This document shows, piece by piece, positions 1-10,189 of a DNA stretch of 64,000 nt (position 1 is the first letter of the stretch; the number at the start of each line of letters is the position of its first letter). The notes under the pieces were generated by a model. It was given only the letters and a program-made list of their open reading frames with translations, searched no databases and had not been told where the DNA came from. The translations under genes and the position numbers were made by a program. The DNA lies in the NCBI RefSeq assembly GCF_003234655.2, contig NZ_CP126271.1, forward strand, positions 2,852,001 through 2,916,000. Reading direction: 5' to 3'. The DNA comes from Curtobacterium sp. MCLR17_007 (GTDB taxonomy: Bacteria > Actinomycetota > Actinomycetes > Actinomycetales > Microbacteriaceae).

Positions 1-1
1 C

Positions 2-508
2 GGCACGCTGAAGATCCAGTCCGGCCAGGACCAGCTCTCGCAGGCCGCGACGCAGCAGTGGGACCCGGCGACCGCCAAGGCCCGCATGCAGAACCTCATC
101 GCCAAGTCCTACTCCGGTGGCGAGACGCTGAACGGCGTCCTCTCCCCGTACGACGGCATGTCGATCGGCATCATCTCGGCCCTGCAGGGTGCCGGCTACG
201 GCAGCAGTGACCGTCCGCTCCCGATCGTCACCGGTCAGGACGCCGAGGCCGCTTCGGTCAAGTCGATCATCGCCGGTCAGCAGTACTCGACCATCTACAA
301 GGACACGCGCAAGCTCGCCAAGCAGTCGGTCACCATGGCCGAGGACCTGCTCACCGGCAAGAAGCCCGAGGTCAACGACACGAAGAGCTACGACAACAAG
401 GTGAAGGTCGTCCCGACCTACCTGTTCCAGCCGACCGTCGTCACGAAGGACAACTACAAGGAAGTCCTCGTCGACAGCGGCTACTACACCGAGGCCGACC
501 TCAAGTAG
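2..508 (+). CDS. chvE: Multiple-monosaccharide ABC transporter substrate-binding protein, C-terminal part (partial)
   Basis: The frame is already open at the window edge and encodes the last 168 residues of a ChvE-type periplasmic sugar-binding protein; the signal peptide and N-lobe lie outside. It captures monosaccharides outside the membrane and hands them to the permease encoded downstream. The visible part contains the hinge and second lobe, with segments such as [13 protein letters not shown] and [10 protein letters not shown] that are typical of type I sugar-binding folds. A strong hairpin follows the stop codon, and the ATPase and permease genes come next. The identification rests on the fold-type sequence plus the neighbours, and the sugar specificity cannot be read. 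Confidence 0.85.
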   Translation, partial: GTLKIQSGQDQLSQAATQQWDPATAKARMQNLIAKSYSGGETLNGVLSPYDGMSIGIISALQGAGYGSSDRPLPIVTGQDAEAASVKSIIAGQQYSTIYKDTRKLAKQSVTMAEDLLTGKKPEVNDTKSYDNKVKVVPTYLFQPTVVTKDNYKEVLVDSGYYTEADLK

Positions 509-521
509 GTCCTGCCCATCT

Positions 522-569
522 GACGGACAGGAGGCGCGGTGCCGGCCCGCACCGCGCCTCCTGTCCGTC
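522..569 (+). terminator. Strong hairpin between binding-protein and ATPase genes
   Basis: Two perfect 21-bp arms (522-542 and 549-569) flank a 6-nt loop, without a clear T-run. It sits 13 bp after the stop of the binding-protein gene and before the ATPase gene. It may be a partial terminator or a 3' stabiliser that keeps binding protein more abundant than the membrane components. The arm carries the GGAGGCGCGGTGC core seen in other hairpins of this window. Confidence 0.75.
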
Positions 570-609
570 TCCACCAGCGCGCACGCGCGCACGACGGAAA
601 GGCGTCCAC

Positions 610-2146
<1,537 letters not shown>

Positions 2147-2160
<14 letters not shown>

Positions 2161-3328
2161 GTCCGCCGCCAGCTACCTCACCGGGCAGCTCCGACAGATC
2201 GGCCTGTTCATCGCGCTGATCGTCATCGTCGTCTTCTTCCAGGTGACCACGAACGGCATCACGCTGGCCCCGATCAACGTCTCGAACCTGATCGTCCAGA
2301 ACAGCTACATCCTGATCCTGGCGATCGGCATGGTGATGGTCATCATCGCCGGCCACATCGACCTGTCCGTCGGGTCCATCGTCGCCTTCACGGGCGCCAT
2401 GGCCGGCGTCATGATCACCCAGTGGGGCATCCCGTGGCCGATCGCCGTGGTGCTGTGCCTGGTGCTCGGTGGCCTGGTCGGCGCCTGGCAGGGCTTCTGG
2501 ATCGCCTACTTCGGGATCCCGGCGTTCATCGTGACGCTGGCCGGCATGCTCGCCTTCCGCGGTGCGGCGCAGATCGTCCTGCAGAACCAGCAGATCTCGC
2601 CGTTCCCGACCGGGTTCCGCTCGCTCGGCTCCGGCTTCCTGCCCACCTTCGGCAGCTCGGGCTACGAGCCGCTCACGATGATCCTCGGCTTCGCGGCCGC
2701 GGCGGTCATGGTGGTCGTGTCGATCCGCGGACGCGCCACGCGTCGGAAGTACCAGCTCGAGAGCGAGCCGTTCGTCTGGTTCATCGTCAAGCTCGCCTTC
2801 GGTGCCCTGCTGGTCATCTACGTCGCCCTGCTGCTCGCCAGCTACAGCGGCACCCCGATCGTGCTGGTCATCCTCGGCCTGCTCGTGGTCGTCTACTCGG
2901 TGGTCATGCGCAGCGCGGTCTTCGGTCGCCACGTGTACGCCATCGGCGGCAACGCCCTGGCGGCGCAGCTCTCCGGCGTGAAGACGAAGCGGGTCACGTT
3001 CCTGCTGTTCGTCAACATGGGCGTCATCGCGGCGCTGGCCGGCGTGGTGTTCACCGGGCAGCTCAACCTGGCGGCACCGGGCGCGGGCAACGGCTTCGAG
3101 CTCGACGCCATCGCCGCGGTGTTCATCGGCGGCGCGGCCGTCACCGGCGGCATCGGCACGGTGCCGGGCGCGATCATCGGTGGTCTCATCATCGGTCTGC
3201 TGAACAACGGCATGTCGATCCTCGGTGTCGGCACCGAGTTCCAGTCCCTGATCAAGGGCCTGGTGCTGCTCGCCGCCGTCGCGTTCGACGTGTTCAACAA
3301 GCGCCGGGCGGCGTCCGCGCGCAAGTAG
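2147..3328 (+). CDS. mmsB: Multiple-monosaccharide ABC transporter permease
   Basis: A 393-residue polytopic membrane protein of the BPD_transp_2 family (GguB/MmsB, XylH-like), forming the homodimeric channel for the sugar importer. Hydrophobic segments run through the whole chain, beginning at [14 protein letters not shown]. The conserved cytoplasmic part [14 protein letters not shown], the glycine-rich ending [19 protein letters not shown] and the motif GHIDLSVGS are diagnostic of the family. Its start lies inside the ATPase gene, with GGGAGA just upstream. It ends 24 bp before a long terminator. Confidence 0.94.
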
Positions 3329-3352
3329 GCACGTTCGCAGCGCACCGCACCG

Positions 3353-3410
3353 CACCGCGGAACGGACACAGCACCTCGGATCTCCGGGGTGCTGTGTCCG
3401 TTCCGCGGTG
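3353..3410. terminator. Bidirectional terminator between convergent genes
   Basis: Perfect 23-bp inverted arms (3353-3375 and 3388-3410) lie around a 12-nt centre, between the sugar permease (plus) and the GH13 enzyme (minus). The position fits termination of both transcripts. Confidence 0.85.
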
Positions 3411-3424
3411 CCGTCATGGTCGCG

Positions 3425-4762
3425 TCAGCGGGACAGGACGGCCCAACCGGCAGCCGGGAGGACCACGGTCCCGTCCCGCAGGTCACCACCGCCCGCCTCC
3501 ACCCGCGTCGCGTCGGCCACGGGCAGCTCGACGGGGTCGTCGCCCAGGTTCAGGGCCGTCACGACGGCCGCGTCCGCGGTCGCGGTCCGCAGGACGATCG
3601 CGGTGTTCTCCACGTGCGTCACGTCGGTGTGCGCCCGGTGCAGCCACGGTTCTCGACGGCGCAGGGCGATGAGCGCCTCGTGGGCGTGGGTCAGGTCGGT
3701 CGCGGCGGGCGGTGCGTCCGGGAAGGCCGGACGGACGGCGTCGTCGCCGCCCTCGCGCTCCTCCTTGACGCCGGTCCAGCCGTACTCGTCGCCGGCGTAG
3801 ACGACCGGCGTGCCGGCCACCGTGAACAGCACCGCTGCGGCGTGCCCGGCGAACCGCTCCCCCACCGCGCTGGCGATCCGGCTGACGTCGTGGTTGCCGA
3901 CGAAGGTCGTGGGGACGAACGTCGACAGCAGGGCGTCGTGTCGACCGATCGCATGGGCCAGCTCGTGGCAGTTCCGGTCGGCGATCCCGTGCCAGGTCCC
4001 CTGCCACAGCTCGTACTGCGTCGTGGAGTCCATCGTCGACGCGGACACGATCGCGGCGGCGTCCCCGTGGATCACCTCGCCGCTGAACCACGCGTCCGGG
4101 AACTGTTCCCGGACGCGCGGCAGCACCCGTGCCCAGAACGCCGGGGAGACCGCGTACGCCGCGTCGAGCCGCCAGCCGTCGACGCCGCGCGCGAGCCAGT
4201 GGGTCATGACCTCGACGACGAGGTCCTCGGTGGCCTGGGCGGTGTGGTCGAGGGCGACGAGGATGTCATGGCCCTCGAACAGTCCGACCGGTACCGGGTC
4301 GCCCGGGTTCCAGCCGGTCCAGTCGATGCCGAACAGCGGGGCGGAGTCCGCCGCCGGCCCCTGCGTCTCGAGCGCTCGGAACGCCGGGTGCTCCCGACCG
4401 ACGTGGTTGAACACGCCGTCGAGCAGCACCCGGACCCCGCGGTCGTGGGCGGCACGGACCAGGGCGTCGAAGTCGTCGTCGTCACCCAGGCGCGGGTCGA
4501 TCCGCAGGTGGTCGACCGTGTCGTAGCCGTGGGTCGAGCTCGCGAACACCGGGCCGAGCAGCAGGCCGTTCAGGCCGAGGTCCACGACGTGGTCGAGCCA
4601 GGGGGTGATCCGGTCGAGCCGGTGCTCCACCGCGCGGTCCGCCCAGGGTGCCTCCGGTCGGATCTCGGCGCCGACGAAGCCGAGCGGGTAGACGTGCCAC
4701 CACATGACGTGACGCACCCAGTCCGGTTCGGCGGGACGGTCGGGCACGATGTCGGTGGTCAC
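3425..4762 (-). CDS. GH13 alpha-amylase family glycoside hydrolase
   Basis: A 445-residue cytoplasmic GH13 enzyme without signal peptide, probably acting on alpha-1,4 or alpha-1,6 glucan oligomers. The four GH13 regions are all visible: DGVFNHVG, GWRLDAAY (nucleophile Asp), FSGEVIHGD (acid/base Glu) and FVGNHDVS. The N-terminus MWWHVYPLGF resembles trehalose synthase or cyclomaltodextrinase-like members, and the chain lacks a large N-terminal domain. The GTG start at 4762 is chosen because similarity to the family begins just after it, but GGAG lies only 2 nt upstream, so the start is uncertain. Exact substrate is not determinable. Confidence 0.85.
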   Translation of the reverse strand: MTTDIVPDRPAEPDWVRHVMWWHVYPLGFVGAEIRPEAPWADRAVEHRLDRITPWLDHVVDLGLNGLLLGPVFASSTHGYDTVDHLRIDPRLGDDDDFDALVRAAHDRGVRVLLDGVFNHVGREHPAFRALETQGPAADSAPLFGIDWTGWNPGDPVPVGLFEGHDILVALDHTAQATEDLVVEVMTHWLARGVDGWRLDAAYAVSPAFWARVLPRVREQFPDAWFSGEVIHGDAAAIVSASTMDSTTQYELWQGTWHGIADRNCHELAHAIGRHDALLSTFVPTTFVGNHDVSRIASAVGERFAGHAAAVLFTVAGTPVVYAGDEYGWTGVKEEREGGDDAVRPAFPDAPPAATDLTHAHEALIALRRREPWLHRAHTDVTHVENTAIVLRTATADAAVVTALNLGDDPVELPVADATRVEAGGGDLRDGTVVLPAAGWAVLSR

Positions 4763-4829
4763 TGCTCCGATGCTGCCAGGTGGCGCACTCGCTGGGTACG
4801 GCGATGCGCTTCCGGACGAGGATGGAGCC

Positions 4830-5228
4830 ATGGGACGAGCGATCCGCACCGAGGCCGACGCCGAGCGCAGCGATGCAGCGCACGCCGAGCGGACCTGTGC
4901 GTCGTGCGGACGTCGGATGCCGACGAACGCCGCACCCGACGCGAAGTGGTGCTCGGACGCCTGCCGTCGACACAAGCTCGACGACACCGACCGCGCACTG
5001 GAACGCACGATCGACGAGCTCCTCGACGCCCGGGCCGTGACCTCGAGCATCTGCCCGTCGGACGCTGCCCGCGCGGTCGGCGACGACGACTGGCGCGACC
5101 TGATGGAACCCGCCCGTCGTGCCGCGCGCCGGATGGTCGCGCGCGGCGAGGTCGAGATCACGCAGGGCGGCACCGTCGTCGACCCCTCGACGGCCAAGGG
5201 ACCGATCCGGATCCGTCGTCCGCGCTGA
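4830..5228 (+). CDS. DUF2256-DUF3253 fusion protein, small zinc-ribbon
   Basis: A 132-residue protein of unknown function. Residues about 20-50 hold a cysteine pattern CASCGRR...WCSDACR, a DUF2256-like zinc ribbon. The rest matches the DUF3253 style, with an alpha-helical TSSICPSDAARAVG...WRDLMEPARRAARRMVARGE winged-helix-like stretch ending in GPIRIR. The two domains are often separate genes; here they are one chain. The ATG at 4830 has GAGG at 4818-4821. The gene runs divergently from the GH13 gene with about 70 bp between starts. A nucleic-acid-related role is a guess from the fold. Confidence 0.75.
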   Translation: MGRAIRTEADAERSDAAHAERTCASCGRRMPTNAAPDAKWCSDACRRHKLDDTDRALERTIDELLDARAVTSSICPSDAARAVGDDDWRDLMEPARRAARRMVARGEVEITQGGTVVDPSTAKGPIRIRRPR

Positions 5229-5281
5229 GGCGACACCCGCTGCGGGAACACCCGCAGGACGACAGGTGTTGGCTCCAAACG

Positions 5282-6382
5282 ATGTCTCCTGACGAAACCA
5301 CCACGCAGTCCACCGTCCCCCGCAGCGCCCTGGTCGTCGGTGCCAGCGGCATCACCGGCTCCGCCCTGGTGCAGCACCTGACCCGCGACGGCTGGGACGT
5401 CGCCGCGCTCTCCCGTCGCGCCGGCACCCGCGACGGCGTCCGTGGCGTCGCCGCGGACCTCCGCGACCCGGAGTCGCTCCGCACCGCGCTGGCCGACGAG
5501 CGCCCGACCCACGTCTTCTTCACCGCGTGGCAGCGGCAGGCGACCGAGGCCGAGAACATCGCCGTGAACGGAGGGATGGTCCGCGACCTGCTCGCAGCGC
5601 TCGACCACGCACCCCTCGAGCACGTCGCACTCGTGACCGGGCTGAAGCACTACCTCGGCCCGTTCGAGGCGTACGCCGCGGGCGAGATGCCGGACACGCC
5701 CTTCCACGAGGAGGAGCCGCGCCTCGACACCCCGAACTTCTACTACGCGCAGGAGGACGAGCTCATGGCGGCCGCCGAGCGCCAGGGCTTCACGTGGTCC
5801 GTGCACCGCTCGCACACGGTCATCGGCCACGCGGTCGGCAACGCGATGAACATGGGCCTGACCCTGGCGGTCCAGGCGACCATCGCCAAGGAGCGTGACC
5901 TGGACTTCGTGTTCCCCGGCAGCGAGGCGCAGTGGAACGGCCTGACCGACATGACCGACGCCGGACTGCTCGCCGAGCACATGGTCTGGGCCGCGACCTC
6001 GCCCGAGGGCGCCGACGAGCCGTTCAACATCGTGAACGGCGACGTCTTCCGCTGGCGCTGGATGTGGCCGCGCCTGGCCGCGCACCTCGGTGTCGACCCG
6101 GCGCGGGTCGTCGGCTACCAGGACGCACCCCGGCCGCTCGAGCAGCAGATGGCACCGCACGCGTCCGCATGGCCCGAGATCGCCGAGCGCCACGGACTCG
6201 TCGAGCCCGACATCGACCGGGTCGCGTCCTGGTGGCACACCGACGCCGACCTCGGCCGTGCCATGGAGGTCGTCACCGACATGAGCAAGAGCCGCGAGGC
6301 CGGGTTCACCGGGTACCGGCGCACCGAGCGGTCCTTCACCGACCTGTTCGACCGGTACCGAGCGGACCGCCTGGTCCCCTGA
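5282..6382 (+). CDS. PRISE-type short-chain reductase (progesterone 5-beta-reductase/iridoid synthase-like)
   Basis: A 366-residue NAD(P)H-dependent SDR. The nucleotide motif GASGITG lies at residues 20-26. The PRISE-specific motifs are present: TGLKHYLGPF with the active-site Lys, NFYYAQEDEL with the active-site Tyr, and HRSHTVIG. Plant homologues reduce the C=C bond of enones or cyclise 8-oxogeranial. Bacterial members are mostly uncharacterised, so ene-reductase activity is inference. The gene starts 53 bp after the DUF3253 gene without an obvious ribosome site, so either a leaderless transcript or an unrecognised start is possible. Confidence 0.83.
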   Translation: MSPDETTTQSTVPRSALVVGASGITGSALVQHLTRDGWDVAALSRRAGTRDGVRGVAADLRDPESLRTALADERPTHVFFTAWQRQATEAENIAVNGGMVRDLLAALDHAPLEHVALVTGLKHYLGPFEAYAAGEMPDTPFHEEEPRLDTPNFYYAQEDELMAAAERQGFTWSVHRSHTVIGHAVGNAMNMGLTLAVQATIAKERDLDFVFPGSEAQWNGLTDMTDAGLLAEHMVWAATSPEGADEPFNIVNGDVFRWRWMWPRLAAHLGVDPARVVGYQDAPRPLEQQMAPHASAWPEIAERHGLVEPDIDRVASWWHTDADLGRAMEVVTDMSKSREAGFTGYRRTERSFTDLFDRYRADRLVP

Positions 6383-6392
6383 GGCCCGGGGC

Positions 6393-7226
6393 CTAGCGGA
6401 TCCCGCTCCGCGCGAACCCCTGCACGAACCACCGCTGGAACAGCAGGAACACGACGACGATCGGCACGACGTCGAGCAGGGCGAACGCCATCGTGGCGCC
6501 GTAGTCCGAGTTGAACTGTCCCTGCAGGTAGAGCAGCCCGATGGGCAGCGTGAACAGGCGGTTCTCGCGGAGCGCGATCAACGGCCAGGCGAAGTCGTTC
6601 CACGCCTGCAGCAGGCTCATGAAGAAGAGCACCGCGACGAGCGGCCGCGCCATCGGCAGCACGATCCGGAAGAACACCGCAACGTGCCCGGCACCGTCGA
6701 TGCGTGCCGCCTCGATGAGCTCCTTCGGGATCCCGAGCAGGAACTGCCGGGCGAGGAACACGCCGAAGGCCGACGCCGCGCTCGGCAGGATCACCGCCCA
6801 GTACGTGCCGTACAGGTGCATGCCCGTCACGATGCGGAACAGCGACACGATGATCACCTGCACGGGGACGGCGAGGGTCGCCAGCGCGATGAAGAACAGC
6901 ACGGTCGAGCCCCGGAACCGCAGCTGCGCGAAGGCGTACCCGGCGAGCAGGCTGATCGCGGTCGTCAGGATCGCGACCGACAGGGCGATGGCCGTCGAGT
7001 TGCCGAGCCACTCCACGACCGGGAAGGACGAGAACACCCGGTCGAGGTTGTCGAGCGTCAGCGTGCGCGGGAAGAACCGGACGGTCCCACCGAGCAGCTC
7101 GGAACGCGGCGAGAAGGCCACGACGACCATCCAGTACAGCGGAGCGATCACGACCACCGCGACGACGATCGCGAGGACGGTCCGGGCGGCGAGGCCGATG
7201 CGGGCCCGGCGTGTGCGGGCGCTCAT
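6393..7226 (-). CDS. Carbohydrate ABC transporter permease (CUT1, MalG-like)
   Basis: A 277-residue inner-membrane permease of the BPD_transp_1 family with about six membrane spans. The EAA loop reads EAARIDGAGHVAVFFRIVLPMARP, where the ATPase docks. The start chosen (7226) overlaps the stop of the upstream permease as ATGA, favoured over an ATG 11 codons upstream. It is the last gene of a binding protein-permease-permease operon read leftward. There is no ATPase gene in the cluster, so a shared MsiK-like ATPase must serve it. The substrate is unknown. Confidence 0.92.
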   Translation of the reverse strand: MSARTRRARIGLAARTVLAIVVAVVVIAPLYWMVVVAFSPRSELLGGTVRFFPRTLTLDNLDRVFSSFPVVEWLGNSTAIALSVAILTTAISLLAGYAFAQLRFRGSTVLFFIALATLAVPVQVIIVSLFRIVTGMHLYGTYWAVILPSAASAFGVFLARQFLLGIPKELIEAARIDGAGHVAVFFRIVLPMARPLVAVLFFMSLLQAWNDFAWPLIALRENRLFTLPIGLLYLQGQFNSDYGATMAFALLDVVPIVVVFLLFQRWFVQGFARSGIR

Positions 7227-8137
7227 CCTGCGAGGTCCCGGTTGCGGCTGCCGCGCCACTGCGCGATCGCGAAGACGACCGCCAGCAGCAACAGCACCAT
7301 GCCGATCGCCGCCGCGTAGCCCTGGTCACGCGTGACGAACCCGGTGTCGTAGGCGTACGTGACGAGCACGGACGTCGCGTTGCGCGGGCCACCTCCGGTC
7401 AGCACGAACACGATGTCGAACACCTGGAACGAGTAGATGACGTTGAGGACCGTCAGGAAGAACGTCGACGAGCCGAGCAACGGGACGGTGACGGAGCGCA
7501 GGCGTCGGCTCCACCCGGCGCCGTCGAGCATCGCCGCCTCGGGCAGCTCCGGGCCGATGCCCTGCAGCCCCGCCAGGTAGATGAGCATGTTGAACCCGAC
7601 GCGCCACCAGATGGTCACGAGCACGACCGACGCGAACGCCGCTGTCGGGTCGGACTGCCACTGCACGGGCGAGATGCCGACCACGCCCAGCAGCGCGTCG
7701 AGCACGCCGGAGTTCTGGTCGAACACCAGGACGCCGATCAGGGCCGTCGCGACGCCGGACACCGCCATCGGCATGATCAGGATCGAGCGGAAGAGTCCCC
7801 GAGCAGGGAGCACCGAGTTGAGCAGCAGCGCCGCGAGCAGCCCGAGCCCCATCGAGATCGGCGTCACCAGGACGGTGAACAGCACGGTGTTGAGCAGCGC
7901 CCGCCAGAAGAGCGCGTCGCCGAGCAGGCGCTGGTAGTTCGCCAGCCCGACCCACTCGGCCGCGCCGAAGCCGTTCGTGCGCTGGAAGCTGATGACGAAC
8001 GCGCCGACGAGCGGGACGAGCACGAAGACCGCGAGCAGCACCATGTTCGGCGCGATGAACACGTAGGCGGCGCGTTCCTCGTGCCGGGCGGAGCGCGAAC
8101 GGCGGGGGCGGATCCTCCGCCCGGTCGTGGCGGTCAT
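7223..8137 (-). CDS. Carbohydrate ABC transporter permease (CUT1, MalF-like)
   Basis: A 304-residue membrane permease with an N-terminal basic cytoplasmic stretch (RRIRPRRSRSARHEERAAY) and then about six spans. Its EAA motif is EAAMLDGAGWSRRLRSVTVPLL. It pairs with the MalG-like permease to form the heterodimeric channel. Both ends overlap neighbours by 4 bp (ATGA), showing a tightly coupled three-gene operon with the binding-protein gene first. Confidence 0.92.
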   Translation of the reverse strand: MTATTGRRIRPRRSRSARHEERAAYVFIAPNMVLLAVFVLVPLVGAFVISFQRTNGFGAAEWVGLANYQRLLGDALFWRALLNTVLFTVLVTPISMGLGLLAALLLNSVLPARGLFRSILIMPMAVSGVATALIGVLVFDQNSGVLDALLGVVGISPVQWQSDPTAAFASVVLVTIWWRVGFNMLIYLAGLQGIGPELPEAAMLDGAGWSRRLRSVTVPLLGSSTFFLTVLNVIYSFQVFDIVFVLTGGGPRNATSVLVTYAYDTGFVTRDQGYAAAIGMVLLLLAVVFAIAQWRGSRNRDLAG

Positions 8138-9438
8138 GCCGTCCCTCCCGTGGCGTCGGCGATGCCCCGCTGCAGGCGCTGCACGGTCTCGGCGGCACCG
8201 ACACCGCCGACCAGCGCGTCCTCGATGCCGTTCTGCAGCACGGTGATGATCGCGGCCATGTCCGGCGAGGCCACCTGGGCGACGTCCGCCGGCCGGATGA
8301 CCGACGCCTGGTCGACGAACACCGGCGTCAGTTCAGGCCGCACCGCGAAGCGCAGCCCACCGTCCAGCAGGTCCCGACGAGTGGGCAGCAACGAGGCCCG
8401 CTCGCAGAAGTCCTGCATCTGGGGTCGGCGGGTGACGAAGTCGAGGAACGACGCGGCGAGGTCAGGTTTCTGGGACTGGGCGGTCGCCACCAGGGCGTTG
8501 CCGCCGAAGTCGCTGCCGCCCCGGTCCCGCCGCGGCGCGTACGTCGCGGTCCAGGGGAAGTCCAGCGTCGAGGCGGCGTCGGGGATCTGGAACGCCCCGG
8601 ACCACACCATCGCCACGCGTTGCCGGTACCAGGTGTCGCTGGCGTAGGTCGCCGACTTCACCGAGTCGTTCGCGGGCACCCACCCCTCCGAGAAGAACCG
8701 CTTGGCGAACGTGACGGCATCGCGACCGGCGGCGCTGTCGATCCGCGGCGTCCGCTGGTCCGAGCCGAGGAATGCACCGTCCGCCTGGAACAGCAGGCTG
8801 AGCCACCTGGTGACGCCGTTCCCCTGCCAGTTGTAGGCGAACGGGTGGACGTCGTCGGGCAGCCCGGACCGCAGCTTCCCGGCGACGTCGCCGAGTTCGT
8901 CCCAGGTCCAGGCCTCGTCGACCGTCCGCGGCAACTCGGTGATGCCCGCCTTCCGCATCAGGTCGGTGTTGACGAGGATCGCGGACGTGTCCGTGTGGTG
9001 CGGCACGCCGAAGGGCCGACCGTCGGACTGGACCGCCGCCCACGCTGTCTCGGTGAACCGGTCCCCCACGCTCGCGTTGAGCGAGCGCGACAGGTCGAGC
9101 AGCTGCCCGCGTCCGGCGTAGGCGCCGAACGAGTAGTAGGGCACCCGGAAGACGTCGGGGGCGTTCCCGGCCTGTAGCTGCGCGTCGATGTTCGTGAACA
9201 TCTGCTCGTAGGGCACGGCGTTCAGCTCGACCCGTCGTCCGGGGTACGCGCGCTGGAAGTCCTTGATCGCCGAGCGGAACCCGGCGAGCTCGGCGTCGGT
9301 CCCCCAGGTGGTGAAGGTCAGCGTGTCGGCGTCGTTCCGCGCGCCGGTGTCCTGCGGCACGAACCCGCACCCCGCCAGGGCTGCGGGCAGCGTCAGCGCA
9401 CCCAGCCCCACGAGGAGGTTGCGGCGTGTGATGTGCAC
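8134..9438 (-). CDS. Extracellular sugar-binding lipoprotein (CUT1)
   Basis: A 434-residue solute-binding protein. The N-terminus ITRRNLLVGLGALTLPAALAGC has a twin-arginine-like start and a lipobox LAGC, giving a lipid-anchored protein outside the membrane. The following DADTLTFTTWGTDAELAGF and the cluster-D binding fold are typical of the MalE/UgpB family. It opens the operon with the two permeases. The preferred sugar cannot be told from the sequence, and no glycosidase or regulator is adjacent, unlike the next two importers. Confidence 0.9.
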   Translation of the reverse strand: MHITRRNLLVGLGALTLPAALAGCGFVPQDTGARNDADTLTFTTWGTDAELAGFRSAIKDFQRAYPGRRVELNAVPYEQMFTNIDAQLQAGNAPDVFRVPYYSFGAYAGRGQLLDLSRSLNASVGDRFTETAWAAVQSDGRPFGVPHHTDTSAILVNTDLMRKAGITELPRTVDEAWTWDELGDVAGKLRSGLPDDVHPFAYNWQGNGVTRWLSLLFQADGAFLGSDQRTPRIDSAAGRDAVTFAKRFFSEGWVPANDSVKSATYASDTWYRQRVAMVWSGAFQIPDAASTLDFPWTATYAPRRDRGGSDFGGNALVATAQSQKPDLAASFLDFVTRRPQMQDFCERASLLPTRRDLLDGGLRFAVRPELTPVFVDQASVIRPADVAQVASPDMAAIITVLQNGIEDALVGGVGAAETVQRLQRGIADATGGTA

Positions 9439-9613
9439 TTGTACTCCGTTGGTCGGTCCGGGGCTGGGACGACATCCGTCGGTCCAGCATGCTCCGCCGC
9501 CGACGTTGCCGTCTCACACCTGGCCCGAGCCCGGGAACGGGGTACACGGGCGTCCGTAGAGTCGGAGTCACACCGCCGGGTCCACCGGTGATGCCCCATC
9601 GGAAGGAATCACC

Positions 9614-9790
9614 ATGTCGCTCGGAGACAAGGCCAAGGACGCCACCCAGAAGATCGTCGGCAAGGTCGAGGAGACCGTCGGCAAGCACACGGACGACGCC
9701 GAGCTCAAGCACCAGGGCCAGAAGGACCAGGTCATGGGCGAGGGTCGCATGCAGACCGAGAAGGCGAAGGACGCCCTCGACGGCAAGTGA
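9614..9790 (+). CDS. CsbD family stress protein
   Basis: A 58-residue, highly charged, Lys/Asp/Glu-rich protein beginning MSLGDKAKDATQKIVGKVEE and ending KAKDALDGK. This is the CsbD pattern of general-stress proteins with no known biochemical activity. GGAAGGA at 9601-9607 is a clear ribosome site. A strong hairpin follows. GGGTAC at 9540-9545 resembles a SigB-type -10, but no convincing -35 was found. Confidence 0.88.
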   Translation: MSLGDKAKDATQKIVGKVEETVGKHTDDAELKHQGQKDQVMGEGRMQTEKAKDALDGK

Positions 9791-9809
9791 GCACCGGCTC
9801 CTGAACGTA

Positions 9810-9845
9810 CGGACGGCCCGGCATCCATCGATGCCGGGCCGTCCG
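9810..9845 (+). terminator. Rho-independent-like terminator after csbD gene
   Basis: 15-bp perfect arms CGGACGGCCCGGCAT (9810-9824) and its complement (9831-9845) with a 6-nt loop, 19 bp after the csbD stop. There is no strong T-run, as is usual in GC-rich actinobacteria. Confidence 0.85.
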
Positions 9846-9892
9846 CACGTCTGTCTGTCACCCGGTCGTCCCCGGCGGAGCAGACTCGGGGG

Positions 9893-10189
9893 ATGAGCGA
9901 GCCCGACGACCACTTCTTCGTCGTCGACGGCCGTCGGTGGCGCAGGACCGACCCGGCGATCCCCGAGGCGACGGCCGCAGCGCTCCGGTCGCACCTGGGG
10001 CGCGGTCGGAACGCCGTCAAGCAGGCGAAACGGTCCGGTGACGACGAGGCCCTCGCGGCGGCGCGGCACCGGAACGGCATCGCGAAGCACGGCCTGGGCG
10101 AACGCGGACCGGAGTGGTGGGACCGCCCGGAGGCCGACCGCGTCGCGGACGCCGATTGCGCGCTGCAGGACCTCGACGCCCTCGACTAG
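9893..10189 (+). CDS. Conserved hypothetical small protein
   Basis: A 98-residue acidic/basic soluble protein. The sequence opens MSEPDDHFFVVDGRRWRRTDP and contains ARHRNGIAKHGLGERGPEWWD. I recognise this as a family of unknown function widespread in actinobacteria, sometimes annotated misleadingly as a Tol-type biopolymer transporter although no membrane segment exists. Its last 4 bp overlap the end of the convergent beta-galactosidase gene, leaving no room for a terminator between them. Confidence 0.75.
   Translation: MSEPDDHFFVVDGRRWRRTDPAIPEATAAALRSHLGRGRNAVKQAKRSGDDEALAAARHRNGIAKHGLGERGPEWWDRPEADRVADADCALQDLDALD

Noticed and set aside
4763..6238. Upstream extension of the GH13 reading frame over the PRISE gene
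   Set aside because: GH13 similarity starts only after 4762, and the extension is antisense to a clear reductase.
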